This document shows positions 1-6,096 of a stretch of 14,431 nucleotides of DNA, piece by piece. Location: NCBI GenBank assembly GCA_964372275.1, contig CAYJRR010000114.1, forward strand, positions 1 to 14,431, given 5' to 3'. The position numbers and the translations under genes are program-made. This DNA comes from CAYJRR01 sp964372275 [NCBI: uncultured bacterium]. GTDB lineage: Bacteria; CAYJRR01. The notes below the pieces were generated by a model, which was not told where the DNA came from, ran no database searches, and was given only the letters and a program-made list of their open reading frames with translations. The first letter of the stretch is position 1. Every line of letters starts with the position of its first letter.

Positions 1-1
1 G

Positions 2-631
2 GGGGCCGCGACGGCGGCGGTCAGCCTCCCCTGTCCCCCGAACGCGTCGGCGAAGGAAGGGATCCTCGGGGCCGCGAAGGTGATGTGGTGCGAGCGCAAG
101 GACGGCGTCCGCAACGGCAGCTACTGGAGCTGGTGGGAGAACGGCCGGGCGAAGCAGGTCGGCTCGTACGCCGACGGCATCCAGTCCGGCGTGTGGACCC
201 GGTGGTGGCCGAACGGACAGAAGCAGGAAGAGGGGACCTACTGGAACGGCCTGCGCGAAGGGGTCTGGCAGTCGTGGTTCGAGGACGGCCGCCCGCAGTC
301 GTACGCCGAATACAAGGCCGGGACGCTCGACGGCCTCTGGGTGTCGTGGTACCGGACCGGCGCCAAGTCCGAAGAGGGGCGTCTGGTGAACGGCGAGCCG
401 GAAGGGCGATGGACCTATTGGTACGCCAACGGCGCGAAGATGAAGGAAGGGCTCCTCGTGCGAGGCACGCCGGACGGCCCGTGGACCCACTGGTACGCGA
501 ACGGCGCGTTGCAGTCCTCGGGGCTCTATCAGATCGGACGCCGCGCCGGGCCGTGGAACGAGTGGGACGAGAAGGGGCGCGTCTCGCAAATCCTCTACGG
601 TTCCGTTGCCCCCGCGCCGCGCCGGCGATAG
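2..631 (+). CDS. YwqK/MORN-like tryptophan-rich repeat protein, 5' end outside window
   Basis: The frame is open from the window edge to the TAG at 629-631, so the true start probably lies upstream. The first start codons in frame are GTG at 80 and ATG at 83. Residues before them include a small-residue stretch ending in Leu-Pro-Cys-Pro, followed about 25 residues later by Met-Trp-Cys; this looks like the end of a signal or lipoprotein region, which is inference. Counting from the GTG, residues 13-174 hold seven repeats, six of exactly 24 residues and a shorter last one, built on G-x-W-x-x-W-[WFY]-x-x-G. This matches proteins annotated as MORN-repeat or 'YwqK family antitoxin'. That label is a family name and does not establish toxin neutralisation. 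The protein ends in a short Pro/Arg tail. It is the only plus-strand gene and converges on rpsM. No enzymatic motif is visible; a surface, periplasmic or binding role is likely but unproven. Confidence 0.8.
   Translation, partial: GAATAAVSLPCPPNASAKEGILGAAKVMWCERKDGVRNGSYWSWWENGRAKQVGSYADGIQSGVWTRWWPNGQKQEEGTYWNGLREGVWQSWFEDGRPQSYAEYKAGTLDGLWVSWYRTGAKSEEGRLVNGEPEGRWTYWYANGAKMKEGLLVRGTPDGPWTHWYANGALQSSGLYQIGRRAGPWNEWDEKGRVSQILYGSVAPAPRRR
116..601 (+). repeat. Seven tandem 72-base coding repeats
   Basis: Six full units of 72 bases start at 116, 188, 260, 332, 404 and 476, and a partial unit runs 548-601. They encode 24-residue units beginning G-[SVLRP]-[YW]. Units 5 and 6 are closest to each other, both with W-Y-A-N-G-A. 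The DNA is diverged between units, so they look old rather than recently expanded. Confidence 0.85.
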
Positions 632-723
632 GCCGGACCCGATCCGAGTCGGATCGGTTCGGATCGGATCGGACACGGTTACCGATACCGCTACGAATCG
701 GCTCCGATCGGGTCGGCTCGGCG
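622..723. repeat. GATC-rich inverted repeats between convergent genes
   Basis: The spacer between the repeat-protein stop (631) and the rpsM stop (724) is full of CGGATCGG-like words. GATC occurs five times: 641, 652, 662, 667 and 706. A perfect hairpin of 7 base pairs pairs 639-645 with 651-657. A smaller one pairs 622-626 with 632-636 across the TAG. Arms 638-648 and 702-712 can also pair with one mismatch, enclosing the inner hairpin. CCGATCGG at 704-711 is a palindrome. No T-run follows on either strand, so this is not a textbook intrinsic terminator, though its position suggests a two-way transcript end or mRNA 3' stabiliser. Confidence 0.55.
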
Positions 724-1125
724 CTAGCCGCGCGCGGGCGGTCCGGCGGCTGGCTTCTTGACCGCGCCGATGCCGCTTCCCTTCCGCGGGCCTTTGCGGG
801 TTCGCGCGTTGGTGTGCGTGCGCTGCCCGCGCACGGGCAGGCCGCGGCGATGGCGAAGCCCGCGGTAGGTGCCGAGGTCCATCAGCCGCTTGATGTTCAT
901 CGAGATCTCTTTTCGGAGATCGCCCTCCACCTTGTAGTGGGCGTCGATCACGTCGCGAATCTTGGCGACTTCGCCCTCGGTCAGGTCGTCCGAACGCTTG
1001 GCGGCGTCGACACCGGCCGCCTTGAGGATGCGCTGGGCCCGGTCACGACCGATGCCGTAGATGTAAGTGAGGGCGATCTCCATCCGCTTGTTGCGGGGAA
1101 GGTCGACGCCGGCGATACGTGCCAC
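724..1125 (-). CDS. rpsM: Small subunit ribosomal protein S13
   Basis: S13 (uS13) sits in the 30S head, contacts P-site tRNA through its basic tail, and forms bridges to the 50S subunit. The 133-residue product starts at GTG 1125, giving [14 protein letters not shown], with AGGAG seven bases upstream. Longer frames upstream lack homology. The family core is clear: Y-I-Y-G-I-G near residues 21-26, [21 protein letters not shown] at 83-103, and [11 protein letters not shown] at 105-115. About 17 residues follow the usual end ([15 protein letters not shown] and on), so it is longer than E. coli S13 (118). rpmJ lies 38 bases upstream. It is the last gene of the minus-strand run; rpsK does not follow. 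Confidence 0.97.
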   Translation of the reverse strand: MARIAGVDLPRNKRMEIALTYIYGIGRDRAQRILKAAGVDAAKRSDDLTEGEVAKIRDVIDAHYKVEGDLRKEISMNIKRLMDLGTYRGLRHRRGLPVRGQRTHTNARTRKGPRKGSGIGAVKKPAAGPPARG

Positions 1126-1163
1126 GGATCGTTCTCCTAGCGAGGGGTTCGGGGGTCGGCCTT

Positions 1164-1277
1164 CTAGCCCTGGCGCTGCTTGTGTCGCGGGTTGTCGCAG
1201 ATGACGCGGATGATCCCCTTGCGGCGGACCACCTTGCACTTGTCGCAGATCTTCTTGACCGAGGCTTGAACGCGCAT
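1164..1277 (-). CDS. rpmJ: Large subunit ribosomal protein L36, zinc-binding form
   Basis: This 37-residue gene encodes L36 (bL36), which binds 23S rRNA in the 50S subunit. The translation begins [15 protein letters not shown] and ends RHKQRQG. The zinc ribbon is intact: Cys11, Cys14, Cys27 and His32 (C-x2-C-x12-C-x4-H). This is the zinc-containing C+ type, whereas a C- paralogue would lack these ligands. The ATG at 1277 follows CAGGAG by seven bases and the stop is TAG. Upstream is the map-rpmJ gap with a sigma70-like promoter, so rpmJ is probably the first gene of a short rpmJ-rpsM transcript as well as being reached by readthrough from map. Confidence 0.97.
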   Translation of the reverse strand: MRVQASVKKICDKCKVVRRKGIIRVICDNPRHKQRQG

Positions 1278-1300
1278 GGAAGGGCTCCTGGAAACGGCCG

Positions 1301-1330
1301 CTTATAGCAAAGGGTCGTAGCGGGTGGCAA
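1301..1330 (-). promoter_or_regulatory. Sigma70-like promoter upstream of rpmJ
   Basis: On the minus strand the map-rpmJ gap contains TTGCCA (1325-1330) and TATAAG (1301-1306) separated by 18 bases. Each differs from the consensus hexamer at one position. Transcription would start near 1294, giving a leader of about 17 bases before the rpmJ ATG that includes the CAGGAG ribosome site. The -35 lies just after the map stop (1336-1338). This AT-rich patch stands out in very GC-rich DNA. It is a sequence match only. Confidence 0.6.
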
Positions 1331-1335
1331 GCCTC

Positions 1336-2121
1336 CTAGAAGGGGGCGGCGGGGGCCCGCGCGGCCTCGGGATCGAGCACGCTCAGGATCTCCGGGCCGT
1401 CCTCGGTGACCGCCACCGAGTGCTCGAAGTGGGCGGAAAGGCGGCCGTCGACGGTCAGGGCGGTCCACCCGTCGGCGGCGATGTAGACGTCCGGACGGCC
1501 GGCATTGACCATCGGTTCGATCGCGAAGACCATCCCCGCCCGGATCCGCTCCCCCCGGCCCGGGCGACCGTAGTTGGGGATCTTGGGATCCTCGTGGAGC
1601 TTCCGGCCGATGCCGTGACCGACGAAGTCCCGTACCACGCTGTAGCCGGCGGCCTCGGCGACCGCCTGGACGGCGGCTCCGATGTCCCCGATCGTGTTCC
1701 CGGGGCGAACCTTGGAGATCCCCTCCAGGAGGCTGGCTTCCGTCACCCGCATCAGCCGCTCCGCCTCCGGGTCGACCCGGCCCACCGGCCAGGTGCGGGC
1801 CGCATCGCCGTACCAGCCCTTGTAGATCACCCCCATGTCGAGACCGACGATGTCCCCCTCCTCCAGGATCTTGGTCGGGCTCGGCACGCCGTGAACCACC
1901 ACTTCGTTCACCGAGACGCACAGGGTGTGCTGGTAGCCGCGATACCCTTTGAAGGCGGGAACGGCACCCAACTCTTTCGTCCACTCCTCGGCCATGCGAT
2001 CCAGGTCGAGGGTGGTGACCCCGGGCTTCACCTGCTCCCGCAGGCGGACGTGGATCTCCGCCACGATGCGGTTGGCCGTCCGCATCACGTCGATCTCGCG
2101 CGGGCTCTTGACGATGATCAC
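1336..2121 (-). CDS. map: Methionine aminopeptidase, type I
   Basis: Map removes the initiator methionine from nascent proteins whose second residue is small. The 261-residue product begins at GTG 2121 (VIIVKSPREIDVM), which overlaps the adk TGA as GTGA, indicating translational coupling; no strong ribosome site precedes it. All five metal ligands of the pita-bread fold are present: Asp95 (LDMG), Asp106 (YGDAA), His169 (VGHGIG), Glu202 (IEPM) and Glu233 (FEHS). Substrate-pocket His77 (VVHGVP) and His176 (LHEDP) are also there. Length matches E. coli Map (264) with no N-terminal zinc-finger or SH3 extension, so it is the simple Ia form. A short Ala/Pro tail ends the protein. infA, often next, is missing. 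Confidence 0.97.
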   Translation of the reverse strand: MIIVKSPREIDVMRTANRIVAEIHVRLREQVKPGVTTLDLDRMAEEWTKELGAVPAFKGYRGYQHTLCVSVNEVVVHGVPSPTKILEEGDIVGLDMGVIYKGWYGDAARTWPVGRVDPEAERLMRVTEASLLEGISKVRPGNTIGDIGAAVQAVAEAAGYSVVRDFVGHGIGRKLHEDPKIPNYGRPGRGERIRAGMVFAIEPMVNAGRPDVYIAADGWTALTVDGRLSAHFEHSVAVTEDGPEILSVLDPEAARAPAAPF

Positions 2122-2759
2122 GAGACCGCGGCGCGGATGCGGGCGAAGACCTCGTCGATCTCCCCCAGGCCCTGCACCCGCTGGAGCCGGCCCGATTTTT
2201 CGTAGAACGGGCGGAGCGGCGCGGTGAACTTCTCGTACTCGGTGAGCCGCTTCCGGACCGTCTCCTCCTCGTCGTCCTTCCGTTGCACGAGCGCCCCGCC
2301 GCACTTGTCGCAGGTCCCCTCGCGCTTCGGCGGATTGAACTCGACATGGTACATCGACCCGTCGTTCGGGCAGGTGCGTCGCCCGACGGCGCGGCGGACG
2401 ATCTCGGCATGCGGCACCTCGACCTCCACCACGCGCTCGAGCGGGAGCCCGCGCTTCGCCAGCCGGGCGTCGAGCGCCTCGGCCTGCGGGATCGTCCGCG
2501 GGAAGCCGTCGAGGATGTAGCCGTCGATCCCCTTGTCGAGCTCGCGGTCGACGAGATTCAGGATCAGCTCGTCGGGCACGAGCTTTCCCGCGTCCATGTA
2601 GCTCTGCGCCTCACGACCGATCGGCGTGCCCGCCTTTCGCTCGGCGCGAAGGATGTCGCCGGTCGAGATCTGCGGAACCCGGTAGGCGGCAACCAGCTTC
2701 TGCGCCTGGGTCCCTTTCCCCGCCCCGGGCGGCCCCAGCAGCACGATCCGTAGTTTCAT
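2118..2759 (-). CDS. adk: Adenylate kinase, long form with metal-binding LID
   Basis: Adk interconverts ATP + AMP and 2 ADP in the cytoplasm. The 213-residue product has the P-loop GPPGAGKGT (residues 9-17), the AMP-site STGD (32-35) and DGFPRT with Arg88. A full LID domain spans about 127-160. At the four LID metal positions the residues are Cys130, Asp133, Cys150 and Cys153. Bacillus enzymes have four Cys, or three Cys plus Asp at the last position; here Asp takes the second position. Zinc binding is therefore likely but with an unusual ligand set. The ATG directly follows a run of ten G that fills the whole space after the secY stop. The gene overlaps map by four bases. Confidence 0.98.
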   Translation of the reverse strand: MKLRIVLLGPPGAGKGTQAQKLVAAYRVPQISTGDILRAERKAGTPIGREAQSYMDAGKLVPDELILNLVDRELDKGIDGYILDGFPRTIPQAEALDARLAKRGLPLERVVEVEVPHAEIVRRAVGRRTCPNDGSMYHVEFNPPKREGTCDKCGGALVQRKDDEEETVRKRLTEYEKFTAPLRPFYEKSGRLQRVQGLGEIDEVFARIRAAVS

Positions 2760-2769
2760 CCCCCCCCCC
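2760..2769 (-). promoter_or_regulatory. Ten-G tract serving as adk ribosome-binding site
   Basis: Read on the minus strand, the secY stop TAA is followed by ten G and then immediately by the adk ATG. The tract is the only candidate Shine-Dalgarno sequence, as AAGGGG or GGGGGG. Homopolymers of this length are prone to replication slippage, and also to sequencing error, and any length change would alter ribosome-site spacing without affecting either reading frame. Confidence 0.65.
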
Positions 2770-4176
2770 TTAGCGTCCGCCGGTCCGGCCGCGGCCCTTG
2801 ATCCGCGCCGCGCGGGGCCCGAGCAGGCCGTCGTAGTGCCGGGTGAGAAGATGGCTCTCGATCTGGGCAACGGTATCGATCGCCACGCCGACGACGATCA
2901 GAAGGCTCGTCCCGCCGAAATAGAACGGAACGTCGAAGTATCCGATCATCACGTTCGGCAGGACGCAGATGGCCGCCAGGTAGAGCGCCCCGCCGACCGA
3001 GATGCGGGTGAGCACGCGGTCGATGTACTCCGCCGTCTTCTTCCCGGCCCGGATCCCGGGGATGAATCCGCCGTACTTCTTCATGTTGTCGGCGACGTCG
3101 ACCGGATTGAACGTGACCGCGGTGTAGAAGAAGGTGAAGAAGATGATGAACGCGACGAACAGAACGTTGTAGAGCCACCCTCCCGGACTGAGCACGTTGG
3201 CGATCTGCTGCAGCGTGTCGCTCTGCCAGAAGGTGAGGATCGTCGCCGGGAACATGATGATCGAGCTGGCGAAGATCGGCGGGATGACGCCCGCGGAGTT
3301 GATTTTCAGCGGCAGGTGGGTGCTCTGCCCCCCGTACATCTTCCGCCCGACGACCCGTTTGGCGTACTGCACCGGGATCCGTCGCTGTCCCCGCTCGCAG
3401 AAGATGATGGCGGCGATGACCGCCACCATCAGCGCGACCATCCCCAGGATCTTGACGGCGCTCGCCTGGCCGAGGGTGTAGAGCTCCCACTCGTTGTAGA
3501 CCGCGGCCGGCATGCGGGCGACGATGCCGGCGAAGATGATGAGCGAGATTCCGTTGCCGATTCCACGCTCGGTGATCTGCTCCCCCATCCACATGATGAG
3601 CGCCGTTCCGGCGGTCAGGGAGATCACGGCCAGCGCGATGAACTTGAATCCGGGATCGGGGACGATCGCCCCCGCCGCCCCGACCGGCGCCATGCGGGTG
3701 AGACCCAGGGCGATCATCGTCCCCTGCACCAGCGCGAGCACGATGGTGAAGTAGCGCGTGTACTGGTTGATCTTGCGGCGCCCCGACTCCCCTTCCTTCT
3801 GCAGGTTCTCGAGGAACGGGATCACCACCCCCAGGAGCTGCAGGATGATCGATGCCGAGATGTAGGGCATGATCCCCAGCGTCACGACGCTGAACTGCTC
3901 CAGCGCCCCCCCCGAGAACATGTCGTAGATCGAAAACAGCGTCCCCTGGGCGCCCGGCTGGTTGGGGTTCGAGCCGATCGGGGCCATCGGCGTGCCCTCC
4001 GGCGCGGTGGCGTTGGCGACCGGGTCCTTGCCGAAGAAGGTCGACAGCGCCTTCCCGTTCACACCGGGGACCGGGATGAAGACGAACATGCGATACAGCC
4101 CGAGGAGCAGGATGGTGAAGACGATCCGCTTCCGGAGCTCCGGGATCTTCGTGACGTTGCCGATGCCGCCTACCAA
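2770..4176 (-). CDS. secY: Preprotein translocase channel subunit SecY
   Basis: SecY forms the protein-conducting channel of the Sec translocon in the inner membrane, with SecE and SecG, driven by SecA or docked ribosomes. The 468-residue product shows ten hydrophobic segments. Landmarks are the plug region SGGALEQFSVVTLGIMPYIS (residues 88-107), C4-loop ERGQRRIPVQYAKR (261-274) and C5-loop FIPGIRAGKK with Arg376, the equivalent of E. coli Arg357 needed for SecA-driven export. The periplasmic loop after the first segment (about 41-80) is some 25 residues longer than in E. coli and rich in Pro, Ala, Gly and Asn. The start is TTG at 4176 with GGAAGGGG eight bases upstream; no ATG or GTG lies nearby in frame. 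rplO lies 105 bases upstream. Confidence 0.97.
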   Translation of the reverse strand: MVGGIGNVTKIPELRKRIVFTILLLGLYRMFVFIPVPGVNGKALSTFFGKDPVANATAPEGTPMAPIGSNPNQPGAQGTLFSIYDMFSGGALEQFSVVTLGIMPYISASIILQLLGVVIPFLENLQKEGESGRRKINQYTRYFTIVLALVQGTMIALGLTRMAPVGAAGAIVPDPGFKFIALAVISLTAGTALIMWMGEQITERGIGNGISLIIFAGIVARMPAAVYNEWELYTLGQASAVKILGMVALMVAVIAAIIFCERGQRRIPVQYAKRVVGRKMYGGQSTHLPLKINSAGVIPPIFASSIIMFPATILTFWQSDTLQQIANVLSPGGWLYNVLFVAFIIFFTFFYTAVTFNPVDVADNMKKYGGFIPGIRAGKKTAEYIDRVLTRISVGGALYLAAICVLPNVMIGYFDVPFYFGGTSLLIVVGVAIDTVAQIESHLLTRHYDGLLGPRAARIKGRGRTGGR

Positions 4177-4281
4177 GATCGTGACCCCTTCCTTCGGAGA
4201 GAGTGGGGGGAAAGACTACCGCGGAGACTTCGTCCGGCGCGAGTTCGGTGCGGCGACCCGCCGAAAGGGCCGTTGGAGGTC
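4177..4281 (-). other. rplO-secY intergenic leader with hairpin
   Basis: This is one of the largest gaps in the cluster. A hairpin of eight base pairs with a two-base bulge lies at 4244-4265 (outer TTCGG/CCGAA, inner CGG/CCG), 16 bases after the rplO stop. No T-run follows on the minus strand, so it is not a clear terminator. The secY ribosome site lies at the other end. No convincing promoter was seen; it may be an mRNA stabiliser or attenuator. Confidence 0.35.
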
Positions 4282-4740
4282 CTATCCGGCCGAAACGAGC
4301 TCGGCCTTTCCGCCGGCCGCTTCGATCTTCTTCTTCGCCTCGGCGCTGTAGCGGTCGACCCTCACCGTGAACTTCGCCTTGGCCTCGCCGACCGACAACA
4401 GCTTCACCGGACGGTCTGCGTGGTGGATCTTCCCCGCCGCCTTGAGGGCCGCGGCGTCGATCACGCCGTTCGTGGCGAACTTCGCCGCCGCCTCCAGATC
4501 GCGCACGTTCACCGGCTGGTACTCCACCCGGAACGGGTTCTGGAAACCGAACTTCGGCACCCGGCGGTGGAACGGCATCTGCCCGCCCTCGAAGCCGGGG
4601 CGGACGTTTCCGCTGGTGCGCGCGCGCTGCCCCTTGTGGCCGCGCCCCGAGGTCTTGCCCAGGCCGGAGCCGATGCCGCGGCCCACGCGCTTGCGGGCGG
4701 AGGTCGCGTTGACCGGCGGTTTGAGGTCCGAGAGGTTCAT
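4282..4740 (-). CDS. rplO: Large subunit ribosomal protein L15
   Basis: L15 (uL15) is a late-assembling 50S protein whose extended N-terminal arm threads into 23S rRNA. The 152-residue product has the Gly/Arg-rich arm RVGRGIGSGLGKTSGRGHKG at residues 18-37 and then F-E-G-G-Q-M-P-F-H-R-R-V-P-K-F-G-F, a diagnostic family stretch. It ends with the globular domain finishing in K-A-E-L-V-S-A-G. Length is close to E. coli L15 (144). The ATG lies four bases after the rpmD stop with AAGGG upstream. Order rpmD-rplO-secY is the classic spc arrangement. Confidence 0.98.
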   Translation of the reverse strand: MNLSDLKPPVNATSARKRVGRGIGSGLGKTSGRGHKGQRARTSGNVRPGFEGGQMPFHRRVPKFGFQNPFRVEYQPVNVRDLEAAAKFATNGVIDAAALKAAGKIHHADRPVKLLSVGEAKAKFTVRVDRYSAEAKKKIEAAGGKAELVSAG

Positions 4741-4744
4741 GGCG

Positions 4745-5059
4745 TCAGGTCCCTTTCTTGGAGGTCTTCGCGGCGGGTTTCTTGGTCTTGGCCCCCGACG
4801 CCCGCGCGCTCGCGGCGCCGCCGGCCGCGGCGGTGACGATCGCCCCCTTCCAGGCGGCCTTTGGCGCCGGATCCCCTTCCACCACGCGCACCAGGTGACG
4901 GACCTTCTCCACCTGCCCCCGCGCGGCCTTCGTGTCCTTCAGCGTCACGATCGCGTGGCGCTTGCGGAGTCCGAGTCCGAGAAGGGTCCTCTTCTGCGTC
5001 TTGTCGAATCCGATGCCGCTCTTGAGGAGCTGCACCCGGAAGGTTCCTTCGTTGGCCAT
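4745..5059 (-). CDS. rpmD: Large subunit ribosomal protein L30 with long basic tail
   Basis: L30 (uL30) is a small 50S protein. Residues 1-61 match the whole family: [20 protein letters not shown], then [12 protein letters not shown] and [14 protein letters not shown]. Bacterial L30 usually ends here (E. coli 59). This product is 104 residues, adding about 43 rich in Ala, Lys and Gly (AARAS-type segments, ending K-T-S-K-K-G-T). I chose the ATG at 5059 because GAGGCGAG sits just upstream and homology begins there. An in-frame GTG at 5143 would add 28 residues without family similarity. The tail is in frame and continuous, and it ends four bases before rplO. Confidence 0.95.
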   Translation of the reverse strand: MANEGTFRVQLLKSGIGFDKTQKRTLLGLGLRKRHAIVTLKDTKAARGQVEKVRHLVRVVEGDPAPKAAWKGAIVTAAAGGAASARASGAKTKKPAAKTSKKGT

Positions 5060-5176
5060 GACCGCTCGCCTCGTGCGTCCTTCGTTAGGAGTTCCAAACC
5101 TCTTCCCGATCCCGTCGTCCCGGTTGCCGCGGCCGCCGCACACGTCCGGCGCGCCCCGGCGGCTCGGCGTGGGCCG
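5060..5176 (-). other. rpsE-rpmD intergenic gap
   Basis: This 117-base gap is the longest inside the spc block. It is GC-rich with several short self-complementary GC words but no hairpin plus T-run, and I see no good promoter hexamer pair. Only the rpmD ribosome site near its end is assignable. Confidence 0.4.
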
Positions 5177-5704
5177 TTACGCGCCGGCCGCCTCCGCCTC
5201 CGCCGCCTTCTCGGCCGCCGCCAGGCGCCGATCGCGCGCGTCGGGGCCCTTGAGCATCTTCAGCCCCTCCATCGTCGCCTTCAGCACGTTGTGCGGGTTG
5301 TTCGTCCCGATGCACTTGGTGAGGACGTTCTTCACTCCGGCCGCCTCGACGATGGCGCGCACCGCGCCGCCCGCGATCACGCCGGTACCCGGTCCGGCCG
5401 GCTTGAGCATCACCTTTCCCGCCCCGAAGATCCCGACCACCGGGTGCGGAATCGTCCCCCCCTCGACCAGCGGAACGCGGATCAGCGCCTTGCGCGCCTG
5501 ATCGCCCCCCTTGCGGATCGCCTCCGGGACCTCCTTCGCCTTGCCGAGGCCGAACCCAACGATCCCCGAGCCGTCGCCGAGCACGACCAACGCGGAGAAG
5601 GAGAAGCGCCTGCCGCCCTTGACCACCTTGGCGACGCGGTTGATGTGGACGACCTTGTCCTTGAGGTCGAGGTCGGCCGCGTTGATCCGTTGTCGTAGCT
5701 CCAT
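5177..5704 (-). CDS. rpsE: Small subunit ribosomal protein S5
   Basis: S5 (uS5) lies at the mRNA entry side of the 30S subunit, with S3 and S4, and helps decoding fidelity and mRNA unwinding. The 175-residue product has the double-stranded RNA-binding-like N-domain with [20 protein letters not shown] (residues 22-41) and [14 protein letters not shown] (50-63). The C-domain carries [20 protein letters not shown] (104-123) and [12 protein letters not shown] (132-143). A short Ala/Glu-rich tail ends it. The ATG at 5704 follows AAGGAG by five bases, and that ribosome site overlaps the rplR stop, so the two are translationally coupled. Confidence 0.98.
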   Translation of the reverse strand: MELRQRINAADLDLKDKVVHINRVAKVVKGGRRFSFSALVVLGDGSGIVGFGLGKAKEVPEAIRKGGDQARKALIRVPLVEGGTIPHPVVGIFGAGKVMLKPAGPGTGVIAGGAVRAIVEAAGVKNVLTKCIGTNNPHNVLKATMEGLKMLKGPDARDRRLAAAEKAAEAEAAGA

Positions 5705-5713
5705 CGATTCTCC

Positions 5714-6070
5714 TTAGAACTTCAGTCCGCCTTCGCGGGCGCTGTCGGCCAGGGCCTTGATCCGTCCGTGATACTTGAATCCGCCGCGGTCGAAGACGAC
5801 CTCGACGATCGATTTGAGCTTGGCCTGCGCCGCCACCGCGGAGCCGACCTTCTTCGCCCCTTCGACGGTGTCCCCCGCGTCGCGTAAGCCCTTCTCCACC
5901 GTCGACGCCGACGCCAGGGTCACCCCCTTGGAGTCGTCGATGACTTGCGCGTAGAGGTGCTTTCCGCTGCGGAAGACGGCGAGCCGCGGGCGCGCGCTCG
6001 TCCCCTGCACCTTGCGGCGGATCCGCTCCCGCCGCCGCGCCCGGGTGACATCTCGTCCTACGTTGGCCAT
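5714..6070 (-). CDS. rplR: Large subunit ribosomal protein L18
   Basis: L18 (uL18) binds 5S rRNA together with L5 and helps load it on the 50S central protuberance. The 118-residue product matches E. coli length (117). It has a basic N-terminal arm ([11 protein letters not shown]), then [20 protein letters not shown] (residues 27-46), T-L-A-S-A-S and the conserved end [20 protein letters not shown], followed by E-G-G-L-K-F. The ATG at 6070 has AAGGAA about ten bases upstream. It lies 26 bases after rplF. Confidence 0.98.
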   Translation of the reverse strand: MANVGRDVTRARRRERIRRKVQGTSARPRLAVFRSGKHLYAQVIDDSKGVTLASASTVEKGLRDAGDTVEGAKKVGSAVAAQAKLKSIVEVVFDRGGFKYHGRIKALADSAREGGLKF

Positions 6071-6096
6071 GGCTTGCTCGTTCCTTCCTCGTTCCG

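Noticed and set aside
116-601. CRISPR-like or satellite repeat array
   Set aside because: The 72-base period is a coding repeat with diverged DNA and no spacers.
80-631. Toxin-antitoxin module based on the YwqK antitoxin label
   Set aside because: No toxin gene is present, and the label is a family name applied to many repeat proteins; the sequence gives no support for that function.
85-1140. Plus-strand frame of 351 codons overlapping the repeat-protein gene and rpsM
   Set aside because: It is out of frame with the repeat-protein gene, and its translation is Arg-rich noise that crosses the GATC-rich spacer and then runs antisense to rpsM.
1278-1335. A hidden infA or other small gene between map and rpmJ
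   Set aside because: Only 58 bases are available, IF1 needs about 72 codons, and the gap is accounted for by the promoter and ribosome site.
2836-4836. Plus-strand open frame of 666 codons opposite secY and rplO
   Set aside because: It is a shadow typical of high-GC DNA: Asp/Arg/His-rich composition, no family resemblance, and it runs antisense to unmistakable secY and rplO.
4745-5143. Longer L30 starting at GTG 5143
   Set aside because: The extra 28 residues have no family similarity and a purine-rich ribosome site precedes the ATG at 5059.
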